The position numbers were made by a program, and so were the translations under genes. Shown here piece by piece: positions 11,300 to 22,534 of a stretch of 64,000 nt of DNA; within the stretch, counting starts at the first letter, position 1, and each line of letters begins with the position of its first letter. Origin of the DNA: Tetraselmis striata (Eukaryota > Chlorophyta > Chlorodendrophyceae > Chlorodendrales > Chlorodendraceae); contig VCJN01003151.1 of NCBI GenBank assembly GCA_006384855.1, positions 124,001-188,000 of the forward strand, read 5' to 3'. The notes under the pieces were generated by a model, which saw only the letters and a program-made list of their open reading frames with translations, had not been told where the DNA came from and did not search any database.

Positions 11300-14200
11300 G
11301 TACGTGTCCTGGCGGATGCGCCGTGCTGGAGGTGGAACCCTGTATTAGTTTTCCTGTTGGGACATTCATGCCCAGCTGCATCAGGGCATAGCCGCACATC
11401 TCCATGCCCGGGAAGTTCTCCCTGTTAATGCCGAATTCTTACGCATGGGGTGTTGCAGCTGAGTGCGTTTTGCGTGTGAAGCCCGGTGCTACTCGTAGCA
11501 TCCAGTTGAGGGGCGATACCTTATTCTGCCAGTTACTAAGGGAAGTGTCTGCCGGCAGATAGATATAATCAACTACGGGTATTGAATATATGCTTGCAGT
11601 TTAGGTTCCCCCCCCCCCCCCCCCCCCCCTTCCCCCCCTATGCTTGCATTCGACCCCAGGATTTCATGTACACTAACATCTTGGTGGCATGCACGGCTGG
11701 TGCAGCTGACGAAGGCTCAGGAGGAGCTTGCGCGGATTTCTCCAAAGGCGACGGCAGTGGCGTTGGATGATGAGCTAGCCGACAGAAACACCGCGCTCCT
11801 GGAGCGGCTGCTGTCACAACTGGAGGAGGCGGTCGGCGTCTCTGAAGCGCTGCAGGCGAAGCTGGAGAAGGCAGAGGCCGGAGAGGCGGCGGCGAGCACC
11901 AAGTCTAAGCTGGCCAAGGAGAATCTGGCCATGGCTGGCGCGCGGATGGAGACGCTTCGCAGCCGCAACAACGCGCTTCGCGCAATGCTGCGCGCGGTCA
12001 AGCCAGGCAAGACAGCTGACGTCAAGGTGAGGGAGGGTTGCTGGCTGGCTGGTGGATGGGGCGTCCTGCATGATTCTCTGTGCCCCCCCCCCCCCCCCCC
12101 CCCCCTTCCCTTTCTTCCTTTCCTCTCTTCTGAACCTAAAACAACTGCACAGCAGCCGCATACTCCTGCAGATTCAGTGCTGCACTTTTACATATATTTG
12201 CTGCGCACACTCCGCGATGACGGCTGCCCCATCGTGAATCCACCGCTTTGCAACGTTCAGGACGCCGTGCAGGCAGAGCGGCGTGCGGCTGCGGCTGCTC
12301 TGCGCGCCGAGGTGGAGGTCCGCGTGAAACTTGAGGGAGAGCTGGCGAAGGTGCGTATGCAATTGGAGGACACCAAGGCGGCTGTGAGCATGGGCACAGA
12401 GCAGAGGAAGACGCTGGCTGCGCGCAACGAGGCTCTCAGGCAGAACCTTACGGCGGGCAAGCCACGTGGGAGGAAGAACCAACGAGAGGAAGAGGCTGTG
12501 CTGGCGGAGCACCGGGCTGGAGAGACGGCCCTAAGCGCAGAGCGCGCCGCCCGAGAGGTCCTGGAGGCAGAGCTCAAGGTACCCCAACAGGCGGCTGTGC
12601 CAATGGCCCGCGGCCCCTTCTCCCTGTATCGTTGCTGTGTGTATTGCTAGGCTGTTCTCATGCAAGATAGGGAATCACGGACTTCAGCACCTATGCTGGT
12701 CGGTTAAATCCAGCCAACCCCAACACTCAGGCTTGAAACATTCTCAAATCACAAAATTCCAAAAACCATGCATTCAGGAAGTCGTAACCCCAAGGTTGGT
12801 TCTTGAAACCCTGTACTTGTGTGTCCAGAGATAGCCAAACCCTGTGAAACCCTAGCATACAGAACCCTAGCATAAAGGGGCAGACATGGCTTGTGTACGT
12901 ACTTCCCTGCCTACTGCGGCAAAACGATATATTCTATTTGTTCATGAGTTGGTCAACATCGCCCTAAGTTGCAAACTCCCAGGAAAAAACGTTTCACTGT
13001 AGCAGCCACCCACCTGGGCTGCAAATGATCATCAAACTCGTAGCTACTAAATTATGAGTCGATCTGGGTTGCCTTTGTGAGTGTTTTCTATTTCTTCAGC
13101 TAAATTGCACCCCTGAAGGTCGCCTGTTACCTGCGACGAGTAGGGATAGTTGAAGTGGTGACGCGCATGCACAGCAGTGTGCTTATCCAGGCATGTCGTG
13201 GCCCACTACTATGATGTGACACCGGCTATCATGAGGCTATTCTGAGTGCACTCTCAGTGTTTTGGCCGATGTTTCAGATATTGTTCAGGTAACTTTATAA
13301 ATACCTATCAAACCTAGCTAATATGTCCGCTCAGTCATGGTCGTGACACGCCACTCTTACTTTTCTGTGGGCTTGCGTCTCGTAGGTCCTGCGCGCTGAT
13401 CTTCAGGCCACGGTGAAGGATGTAGCCCCTGGTGAAGATGTGGCCCTTAGGGCCGCGATTGAGGCACGGCAGGCAGCGGAGAAGGCGCTTGCGACGGCCA
13501 CGGATGAGCAGAAGGCAGCCTTGAAGGAGGCAGTCTTGGCGGAGGGCCGCAAGGCGACTGCATCGCTGCGGGCGGAGCATGACGCCCGCGTCTCAGCTGA
13601 GAAGGCGCTGGCGGCGGCCGAGCAGAAGGCAAAAACGATGGTGAAGGAGGCGGTAATAGCCGAGCGGCGCGCTGGCGCGTTGCTTCTCAAGGCCGAGCTG
13701 GAGGCGCAGCGCCTGGCAGCGGAAGCAATGATCAGTGCTCAGACGGAGGCGCTGGAGGCCGCGCAAGCCGAGGTGTCCAAGCTGCAAGCAGCGGCGCAGT
13801 CATCAAGCGGCCCGAGCGGGCAGGAGCTGCTGCAAGCGGAGCTGACGGCGCTGCGTCAGGGGCTGGTGGAGGAGAGGGCCAAGACTGCCAAGCTGGCTGC
13901 AGAGCTGGACAGCCGTCAGCTAGCGGACAACGAGTCGGACCGGCGGCAACTGATCCTTCTGAACGAGATTGACGGACTGGATGAAGAGCTGCGCCGCATG
14001 GGCGACCTGACCAAGACGCTGGATAGCGTCACCCTGCCGGGCAGCTCGAGCGACAAGGGAGAGCAGGCCGGCGCGGCGCCTGGGGAACTCCGTCTCGGAG
14101 GTGCAGACGGACCTGGAGCGCATGACCCAGCAGCTGGCGTCCATCCGGGAGCTGAGCGACACCGACATGAGCTCTGGAAAGAAGGACAAGGAGCTTGTTG

Positions 14201-17200
14201 GGGCGGCTGGCGCGGTTGCAGCCGCTGCTGATGTGGGTGTGGCGCCGGAGACTGACGAGTCGGCCCCCTCACCGCCTGATGGGCCACCCTCAATACCTAG
14301 CGGAGTGGGGTCATGGCTTGAGCGAATCACAACTCTGTTCGGTGGAAGCAAGGCAGGGGTCGGCGCCGGAGATGATGTTGGAGGCGGCGGTGGAGGTAGA
14401 GAAGGCGGTGGGGGAGGAGGTGGAGGTAGAGGAGGAGGTGGTGGCAGGAGTGGCAGTGGAGGTGGTGGCAATGACGACTCGCCTCCTGGAGGCGTGGCTG
14501 CCTGGCTGCTGGCTGGAGCGGCGTTGGGTGGTGCGGCATACCTGATCAAGCAGGCGGCAACGCCTTGGTTGCTGCGGCGCCGCCTGGTTCTTTGCCTATC
14601 GCTGATCCCGGGGCCTGCCTCGCAGCTCCGCCGCCAACAGGCTGAACGGTGTCGGCGCGAGTTGCCGCTCGACAAACTAGGCAACCCCTGGGCCGCAGGC
14701 CTTGCCCTGCCTACGCACGGTCTTCTAGGCAGCTGCATTGACACCCAGGGATGCCTGGAGCAGTCTGAGACATCGACCCGCGCGTCTGCCGCCGCTCCGC
14801 CAGAAGATATTCTCGCCCTCACTCGAGTTGGCCTCGCAGGGCTTCTTCCCCCAACCCCCAGTGCGGACGCCGGGTGTGACGGATGACCCAGAGGTTGTCG
14901 CAACCGTGGACCCCTCGGCTGAACTTCTTTGCCTTCAGTCTGAGCTCGTGGAGGTGCAACACCGCTTGGCGGCCTCCCTCCGGCGGGAGACCATTGCCAC
15001 AGAGGCTCTGAAGATCGCGGAGGCTGACGCCTCCACAGTGGTGGCCATGCTACATGCAGAGCTGCGCGCTGCTAGACAGCGGCACCACTCGCTTGAGGGG
15101 GAGCTGGCAGAGGCCAAGCAGAGCCTCGCAGAGGCCTCCCAGCGGGAGATGAGCGCGGTGGAGAATCTCAAGGTGGCTGAGGCAGATGCGTCGGCGGCGG
15201 TGCAGAAGATGCAGTCCTGGATGGATGACTCCATGCAGCAGCGGCGCGCGCTTGAGGCGGAGCTAGAGGAGGTTTGTCAGACTCTGTCCGAGTCTCTCAA
15301 GCGCGAGGCTGAAGCTGTTGAGGCGCTCAGAGCTGCAGAGGCTGACGCGGCAAGTGTGCGCGCTGAGATGGGAGATGCCACGGAGCTGCACCGCTCGCTG
15401 GAGACCAACTTGGCTGACGCGAACCTGAAGCTCGCGGACAGCACGCAAGGTCTGCAAGCCACCGCGGAGCGCCATGCTGAAACTCTTCAGATGCTGAAGG
15501 TGGCAGAGGCAACGGCCAAGCAAAGGGAGGCCGCCTCTGCGGCAGAGTCACGCGAGGTGATGCCGTTCCCTGCGCCATGCCCCACCTACGGGCTTAGCGG
15601 CCATCCTCACGTGCATACCGCTGCAAGCAAGAACGATCACCCCATCTATTTCTTGTGGATTGTTGCGGAAGAGCTCATTGCTGTGGATTCCCCTACCTCT
15701 TGTCCTGACCCTATACTACCTACTGTTGCTGCCTCTACTATTCCTGCAGGCTGTGGATGCTATGCGCTCCAGTATTGCTGCCAAGGACCGCCTGATGCGG
15801 GGTGCCGTGGAGCGCCTGCTGGCCGCTCTGGAGGACGACGAGCTTCTGCCAGAGTGCAGGGGCTCGGCGCCAGAGAAGGCGGCCGACGCGATGGACGACT
15901 GGTTTGCTGCCGTACAGGCGTCCGCAGAGGCCGCCCTGGCCCTGAAGGGACGCCAAGTGCAGTCGCTGACCCTGCAGCTGGAAGCGGAGGCTGTGCAAAG
16001 CCAGCAGCTGCGTGAGCAGCTGGCCACCGCTGAGGAGCGCAGTGAGCTGGCAGACGCCAAGGCGCGGAGCAGCGCCGGCCTCGTGGAAGAGCTGTCATCG
16101 GAGGTGGCACTGCTGCAGGAGAGCCTTGCGGAGCGCATGACGGTGCTGGGCAACAGTCAGGAGAAGGAGCAGATGCTCGAGAGCGATCTCCGCCAGGTGC
16201 TGTCTGAGGTAAGGCTGCACCAACTATCCAATAGTCATCTGTAGAGATGTCGCCGAATGGCTTGCTTACAGCTGGTCACCATGATGCGACAGAAACAACT
16301 TCTTCATTCTCTCTCTCACTCTCTCTCTCTAGAGCCCCCCCGCCTGTATGCATGGGCGCTCGCGCACACACAGACACAGACACACACGCACGCACACACA
16401 TACATACATTGGCAAGCAAGCCCATCCGTTTACTGTGGCTGCTCAAGCCTCTGGCCTCACTTAATCACAGCATCTGGATACGACCTTGATGCAAAAACAG
16501 TTTCTAGGTTCTTCTAATGTCGAAGTGTTCCAATTCCACACTTGAGGTAGTACTAGTATTGGAGGCTCCTTATTTGCCCATGGACTCTGTTACATGTCTA
16601 TTCCATATTCATCTTGGCCAGTGAAATCGGACCCAATACACACACACACACACACACACACACACGGGTGTTTGCGACTCTCTGTGCTCCGGTCCTGTGA
16701 ATCCGCTGTTTTTGCCAGTTGTTGTCGACGTGCAAGACAGAGAGACCCTAACGCTGGGACACCGGGTGAGCACACCATTTTGGGGGCAGATGGCCTACTT
16801 GCCTGCTTGGTGCTGATGGCCTGCATTGTTGCAAATCCTCTGCCCCTCCCCCCCCCCCCCCCCCCTCCACCACTCTTCCTTCTTGTTTCCAGCTGGAGGG
16901 TGCCCAGACGGAGCTGGAAGCCCTACGGCAGCAGCTGGCAGAGGAGAGCGCAGCGTCTGTGTCGGCAACGCAAGCAACAACGGCGGCGCACGTCGAGAGC
17001 AGCACCAAGCTGACAGCAGAACTGGAGCAGCAACGTGCGGCTATGGGCAGCACCGTCACGCAGCTCGAGGAGCAGCGGACCCGTCTCGCTGAGCTGGAAG
17101 ATGGAGTTGCCGCTAAGGACGCCATGGTGGGAGCACTTCAGGAGGAGCTGGCGCAGCGCGAGGCTGCCACGGCAGCTGCGGCAGCCGAGGCTGCGCAGAT

Positions 17201-20054
17201 GACGAGGACGCTGGAGGACTCCATAGAGGCGCTGGAGAAGGAGCTGCACTCGGAGCGTGAGGCAGCACCTGAGGCATCGGAGGCGCTCACCGCTGAGAAG
17301 GCTGTCCGCTGCGCCGCGGAGGCGTCCCTCCGCAATGCGCTTGCCCAACTGGAGGAGGCAGAGCAGCAGCATACCACTATGAATGCGGCAGCTGCAAAGC
17401 AAGAAGACTTGGCTGCGGAGCTTGAGAGGGCAAGACAGTCCGCAGCCACCGCTGCGGCCGATCGTGAAGACATGGAAGCCGCCATCGCCGCTGCTACCAG
17501 GGACGCTGCGGCGCTGCAGGCGGAGGTGCAGCGTGCCGCAGCCGAACGCGACGAAATGCAGGCCGCCATCGCCGCTGCTGCCCAGGAGCGAGACAGCATG
17601 GAGGCTGCCATCGCGGCCGCCAACGACAACGCCGCGGCGCTGCAGGCCGAGGTGCAGCGCATTACAGCAGAGCGCGACGACATGGAGGCTGCCATCGCCG
17701 CTGCTGGTGACAATGCCACAGCGTTGCAGGCAGAGATTCAGAGCACTGCCAACGATCACAAAGACATGCAGGCTGCCATCACCTGTCGCCACCGACAGGA
17801 TAACGGAGCTGCAGGCAGAGCTGCAGCGCTGCCACAGCAGAGCACGACGACATGCAGGCTACCATTGCCGCAGCCACAGGCAATGCTGCGGCACTGCAGG
17901 CGGAGTTACTGCATGCCGAAGCGGAGGTTGACACCTTGCGTGCTGCGCACGAGGAGTGCACAGACCGCCTAGTGGCGGCCAACGCGACCAATGCCGCGGT
18001 GGAGGCTGCCCTGAAGGAGCTCGCGCAGGAGCTGACTGGAATGGAGGTGAGGCGGCCCGTGCCCAAAGAGATCCGCTACGTTTTGACACAGTGCCACGCC
18101 CGGTCTGCTATGTATATGCCCAGTTTGTACAAGTTCCCACCCAATGAGGGTCAACGTCTCCTTGCCACGCCATATTTGTACTCACCGGATGAGTACAACT
18201 AAAGTCGCATTCGCTCAAGCGCACCATAACAATGCCGCTTTCAGAGTTCTGCCCTCGCCTGCCTGACGTGAGGAAGATCCCGGCGAGCATGATTAGTGCT
18301 AGGACTTTGTATTAGTATTGCTGTCCTACGTGACCATCAGCTTGCACTGTCATGCTCGGACGGATTTTCCTGCGCCGACGCCGAAGGATGACAAGCAGAG
18401 CCGGCCTGAATGTGGAAGTTTGTGTATGGGATGATGCCAGATGTTTAAACTGGCTGAACTGTTTGCTATGGTCCTCTTACCTTGCCCAGGCAACGATGGC
18501 CAGCCTCCAGGAGCAGCGCGACCGCGCCCGTGTCGAGGCGGAAAGCCTGTCCCAGGAGGTGGCGGCGTTGTTGAGCGCCAAGCAGGCAGCTTCCGGCCAG
18601 GAGGCAACCGGCCTGGAGCTGGAGGCCAAGCTGCGCACCGTCAAGGCATCGGATCTCAGTAGCGGCGCTGCAGGCACGCTGATGGCACGGGTGCCAATCA
18701 TGATGGCGGAGCTGCTACGCCTGCGGGCGTGTGCCACGCAGGCGCAGGCCGACGAGTACGCCACGGAGCTGGAGGCGGCGGCGCAGGAGAAGGAGGCCGC
18801 CGTGCAGGCGAGCCACGCGGAGCTGACGGCGCGCCTGTCGGCAGCGGCGAGCCATGTGTCTTCTGCGGCTTCCTGCTTGGACGCATCCATGGAGGAGGTG
18901 CGCCCCGTCTGCCTGCCCGCACGGACAGTCCGGCAGCCGCTTGTGGACTTCCACAAAGCGGAGTGGTCTATTTTGTTGATGATGGGGAGTACCGTATCGC
19001 CTGAGTGGCTGTGCTGGGAGCTTCTTCTGGTGTTACCTGACCTGAAAGCTACACAACTGTCTACGGGATGTGCATTTCAGTGTGTGTCTGTGTGTCCGTG
19101 TGCGTGCTGGCATGTCATTTTGAGTAGGTACTTGCGCTTGTTGCACTCGCCAGAATATATCTCCAGGCTTTTGGTTTTCTGTACGAAAGATCCAGGGGGG
19201 GGGGGGGGGGGGGATTGCCCACACGGTGCGGTTTAATCTGGCTTAGTGACACAGCTGGCTGTTGCTGCCCTGCAGGGAGAGCACATCCGCGGAAGCAGCT
19301 CCCCCGAGGACGTCAGGAAGTCCGTCGAGGCGCTGGCCACGCTGGCGGAGGTCAAGCGCCTGGCAAACAGCACAATCACCGCCAGCGGTGACGCCCTGGT
19401 CGTCGTGGCCATGGCCACCGCGTCCGCGCAGCGTAGCGGCGCCGGGAGGGCGGCGGCAGCCAAGGCGATGCTATCTTCCAACGCGGCGCAGCTCTTGAAG
19501 CTGCAGAACGAGGCGTCGGCAGTGTTCTCGTCGCTGCTAGCTCTCGAGGTGCGCGGAGAGGCCATGTGCATACGTCCATATGTACATACATGAGCTATCC
19601 TTTGGGATCGATGTTCCCGCTGAAAAGTAACATCTCCGTGACTGAGGGAGGGAGAGAGAGAGAGAGACCCATAGAGCTGAAGGTAGAGTGCGCATTAGGT
19701 GCATCTGTATCTCACCGCTTCCACATTCCCAGTCCGAAATTTCCATTTGTGTCTTGGCTTCCTGTATCGTCATATCTATGCGTAGGTCTGTGGAAATGAG
19801 GTGTTGTGATTGCAGGCGTCTGATGTCTAGGCCCATGAGTACTGACGGTGGTACTCAGGCTCAGTGGTACAATCCCATCCACACACCCACACCACACATG
19901 TGCATGTCATATCCGAACGTGTGGGTACGATGGCATATGGCCATGCCATGCGATGTCGTTCCATATCCACTGCATCTTGCCAGGTGCCTGTGCGACTAGA
20001 CCGGCGCGCTCAAATTGCCCTGGCCTGTTCGCTCCTGACGCGTTTTGTGGGCCT

Positions 20055-20104
<50 letters not shown>

Positions 20105-22182
20105 CCCTGTAGGTATCGATCCCCATGGAGGAGGCCGGTGTTGGCAAGGACCCCGTCAGCCAGCCCTGCGAGCCGGTGCTGAACCAGGGCAAGGTGGAGG
20201 CCATGCTGGCGGACTACGTGAAGGCACACGCCGCGCTACTGGGCGCGGTGAAGCACGCGGAGGAGCTGCGCGCACTGTGTGCAGATCTCAACGACATGGA
20301 AACAAGGTGCCGCAGCCACGCCGTGACATCGGAACTGTTTATTGCATGTAGTTGGTTTTTGCTGTCCTACAATAACTGTGTCAGGAAAACAAGGATGGCA
20401 TTTTTCGACATCGGTATCAGCAGCTCAGTTTCTGATTTCTTAATTGCCTGTTGCTTTGACAGGTCCTCGTGGGCGTCCACAATGAGCGCAGGCGGCTCGG
20501 GGGCGCTGGTCGACCAGCTCGTGAAGGAGCTGATGCAGACGGGTGCAGACACGGACGCGATGGCCTTCAACAACGCCGAGATCCAGGCCAGCGTGGACGG
20601 GCTGCTGGATGTGGTGGACGAGATGCGGCGCATGAACGCGGAGCTGCGCCTGGAGAACGAGCGCCTGCTGCGCATCAATGAGGTGGCTGCCAGCTCGGGC
20701 GGGGACTCGACGTCGTCAGAAGAGGCGGTGCATCAGCTGGTGCCTTCCCCCCCCCCCCCCCCCCCCCTCCTCCCCAATGAAAACAGCCCCCGGTGTTGCA
20801 GATGGGCTAACAGGCTATTATTAATTCACGTCCCCTCCCTGCACCCTCGGCCACAGAACCAGAAGGTGGCGGATACCATCCCGGGAGCAAAGACGTGGGT
20901 TAACTACTCCTTCCGCACCTCCGTCAACAAGTCGGCGTCGCCCGAGGAGGAGTCCTTTCAGCAGGAGGACAGCACCACCGTGGACGACTGGTCGCACGAG
21001 GCCCCGCCGCGCCAGCGCACTCTGTCCGACAGCCACTTTGTGGTCCGTCGCAGCTGGGACCCCGCGGAGCTCAGCGTCGCGCGGCTGCCGCTGTCCGCTA
21101 CGCGCATGAGGGTGGTCAGTCCCTCCTCCGGCTCCCTCAACGTCTCCAACGACTCCGCCCAGAACCTGTCAGGCGCCAGCCTGCGCCGCCGCAAGCGCCT
21201 GCGCCGCTCACTGGGCGTGTCCCTGTCGCCGACCAAGGCCCGCCGCGCCACGGCCGGCGGGCTGGACAGTCAGGGGGCAGCAGCCGGAAGCGCGGACGGC
21301 CTCGACCAGCTGCTGCGCGAGGCCCAGGCGGCGCTGCGATCGCAGGTGGACGGGCTGCGCGCCACCATCGGCGCTCAGCGCCACATGGCGGGCAGCGGCT
21401 CGATGCTATCGGCTGCACCCGTGCTCTCGCAGCCGCACAACCACACCCTGCAGCATAGCGAGCACGCGGCTGCAGCGCCCCACGCTGGCCTACCCACCGA
21501 CAGCAGCAGTGACGGCGACATGGCCTATGCGGGCGCAGTGCTTGGGCAGCAGCTCCGACACATGACGAGCCCCTTCTTCTCACAGAGCGCCTCCGGCCTG
21601 CTGGATACAGAGGGCGGCAGTAGCGGCGAGGAACGTGGCGTGGCGGGAACTCCTGTCCTCCAGGCGTCCGACAGCCCCGAGCTGGCGCAGAAAGGCGGGA
21701 CGGGCCCTGGTGTGCCGAAGGAGCAGCCCGTGGATGAGGACCCGGAATCTGAGGATGCTGCGCGGGATGACCCGCCAGCCATGGCAGATCCTGCCCCTGA
21801 AGAAGGCTCGGCACCGACCGCTGCCCTCAGCGCAGCGGAGGAGGAGCCGCATGAGCTGGGGGCCGCAGCCGACCTGCCGCCTCTTGTGGCGAGCGGCAGC
21901 CTCGCGCCTTCCGTCGCCAGCGTGTCCTCCAGCGCAGCGTCCAAAAGCTCGACGCCCTCCGTGCGCAAGAGCTTGAAGAAACTATTCCGCGCGTCCAAGA
22001 AGGGCAAGAAAGGCCAAGAAGGGCGGCCATCGATTGACGGCTCCGTTGCGTCCTCTATTGCCATTGAGCCGGACCAGGCGACAACCCCTGCTGGCATCGC
22101 CGATGCGCCGACAACCTCTCAAGACAAGTCAGCGGGGAAGACCAAATTCAAGCTGTTTTCTTCACGCAAGAGTAAGCGATGA
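10292..22182 (+). CDS. Large multi-exon coiled-coil protein gene
   Basis: About twelve exons joined by GT-AG introns encode a protein of roughly 2,400 or more residues. It is almost entirely Ala/Glu/Gln/Leu-rich heptad-type coiled coil, ending in a Ser/Pro/acidic tail with a basic stretch ('SVRKSLKKLFRASKKGKK'). Nearly all introns are phase 0 and donors are mostly (A/G)AG|GT. The first ATG in frame (10292) gives an Ala/Arg/Ser-rich, acid-poor start like an organelle-targeting peptide, but the N-terminal 190 residues are uncertain. Three 1-nt frame breaks occur (one in exon 4, two in exon 7). A possible membrane segment in frame +1 at about 14490-14560 raises the alternative of two adjacent genes, the first ending at 14883. 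No enzymatic domain is seen; a scaffold or filament-like role is inference. Confidence 0.8.
11706..12026 (+). CDS. Coiled-coil gene, exon 2
   Basis: Acceptor GGTGCAG|CTGACG and donor AAG|GTGAGG enclose 107 codons in phase 0, coiled coil starting 'LTKAQEELARIS'. The preceding intron contains a 22-nt C run (11608-11629). Confidence 0.85.
12261..12578 (+). CDS. Coiled-coil gene, exon 3
   Basis: Acceptor CGTTCAG|GACGCC and donor AAG|GTACCC enclose 106 codons in phase 0. The preceding intron has a 23-nt C run (12083-12105). The following intron (12579-13385, about 800 bp) holds nothing recognisable. Confidence 0.85.
13386..14100 (+). CDS. Coiled-coil gene, exon 4 (contains a frame break)
   Basis: The acceptor is CTCGTAG|GTCCTG. 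The exon begins with two and a half copies of a ~40-residue repeat (core 'EKALA' then 'KEAV(L/I)AE'). The original frame holds to about 14050; sensible coding then continues one base out of phase ('LGNSVSEVQTDLERM'). One donor that keeps phase is GAG|GTGCAG at 14100, giving 715 nt, one base more than a multiple of three. The shifted frame also stays open to 14883 through a Gly-rich stretch and a hydrophobic segment ('AAWLLAGAALGGAAYLI'), so the exon may be longer or may end a separate gene. Confidence 0.6.
14729..15556 (+). CDS. Coiled-coil gene, exon 5
   Basis: The frame opens after TAG at 14726-14728, and CTTCTAG|GCAGCT is a good phase-0 acceptor; the donor is GAG|GTGATG. Four degenerate repeats of about 53 residues share the core '(L/M)K(V/I)AEA(D/T)A' at roughly 46-54 residue spacing. 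The upstream connection is unresolved. Confidence 0.7.
15750..16208 (+). CDS. Coiled-coil gene, exon 6
   Basis: Acceptor TTCCTGCAG|GCTGTG and donor GAG|GTAAGG enclose 153 codons, phase 0, continuous coiled coil. The next intron (16209-16892) carries CT, CA (16637-16665) and an 18-nt C run (16848-16865) before its acceptor. Confidence 0.85.
16893..18046 (+). CDS. Coiled-coil gene, exon 7 (two frame breaks)
   Basis: Acceptor TGTTTCCAG|CTGGAG and donor GAG|GTGAGG. From about 17460 it contains tandem repeats of about 27 residues ('DMEAAIAAA', then 'AALQAEVQR'). Compared with the repeat consensus there is one extra base near 17785 and another near 17838. The exon is 1154 nt, exactly two more than a multiple of three, so both look like single-base insertions, either real mutations or assembly errors. 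Confidence 0.8.
18490..18897 (+). CDS. Coiled-coil gene, exon 8
   Basis: Acceptor CTTGCCCAG|GCAACG and donor GAG|GTGCGC, 136 codons, phase 0. The coiled coil continues. The following intron has a 19-nt G run (19195-19213). Confidence 0.85.
19276..19548 (+). CDS. Coiled-coil gene, exon 9
   Basis: Acceptor GCCCTGCAG|GGAGAG and donor GAG|GTGCGC, 91 codons, phase 0. Helical and Ala-rich but less heptad-like than its neighbours. Confidence 0.85.
20113..20306 (+). CDS. Coiled-coil gene, exon 10
   Basis: The acceptor CCCCTGTAG|GTATCG is preceded by a long CT repeat (20055-20099) serving as pyrimidine tract. The donor ACAAG|GTGCCG leaves phase 2, the only non-phase-0 intron identified. Confidence 0.8.
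20463..20739 (+). CDS. Coiled-coil gene, exon 11
   Basis: Acceptor TTTGACAG|GTCCTC restores the codon split in exon 10; donor CTG|GTGCCT. It encodes the last strong coiled coil ('AELRLENERLLRINE'). A 21-nt C run (20747-20767) lies just after the donor. Confidence 0.8.
20857..22182 (+). CDS. Coiled-coil gene, terminal exon 12
   Basis: From acceptor CGGCCACAG|AACCAG to TGA at 22180-22182, 441 codons. It is non-coiled, rich in Ser, Pro, Ala, Asp and Glu, and probably disordered. Two basic patches are visible, 'RRRKRLRR' at about 21185 and a Lys-rich patch near 21965-22020, and the protein ends 'SSRKSKR'. No polyadenylation signal was obvious in the next 100 bases. Confidence 0.85.
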   Translation, partial: NQKVADTIPGAKTWVNYSFRTSVNKSASPEEESFQQEDSTTVDDWSHEAPPRQRTLSDSHFVVRRSWDPAELSVARLPLSATRMRVVSPSSGSLNVSNDSAQNLSGASLRRRKRLRRSLGVSLSPTKARRATAGGLDSQGAAAGSADGLDQLLREAQAALRSQVDGLRATIGAQRHMAGSGSMLSAAPVLSQPHNHTLQHSEHAAAAPHAGLPTDSSSDGDMAYAGAVLGQQLRHMTSPFFSQSASGLLDTEGGSSGEERGVAGTPVLQASDSPELAQKGGTGPGVPKEQPVDEDPESEDAARDDPPAMADPAPEEGSAPTAALSAAEEEPHELGAAADLPPLVASGSLAPSVASVSSSAASKSSTPSVRKSLKKLFRASKKGKKGQEGRPSIDGSVASSIAIEPDQATTPAGIADAPTTSQDKSAGKTKFKLFSSRKSKR

Positions 22183-22534
22183 GAAGCTTTTTCGAAAATA
22201 GCGAGAGACAGAGGTGGGTGTGGGGGTTTCAATAAGACGGGTACCTACGCGGCCAATTTAACTTATGGCAATTCTTTCAGTAGTATGCGTGACAATGCAA
22301 AGCGCGCTGATTGTTGCTGGGCATTTAACTGCTTGTGGCTGCGCAACAAGGTATGCCGAAGCATGTCGCGCTTCGTCGGGTGCAAAAATGTAAGGACGGC
22401 GAGCCTCGTTTTCACTGGCCAGTTGGTACACGCTCCCACCAAATATTTACATTCCTTTTGTTGCTGCCCCACACTCACTGCGACGTTCCGCTGTCTACCT
22501 CGACTGCCCGGCGCACCGCGTTGGGGCTGTAGCT

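Noticed and set aside
12840..12880. Telomere-like AAACCCTAG words in intron 3
   Set aside because: Only two or three imperfect words, no array.
20055..20099. Arg/Glu-repeat proteins read from the CT repeat
   Set aside because: Microsatellite artefact; it functions at most as the pyrimidine tract before exon 10.
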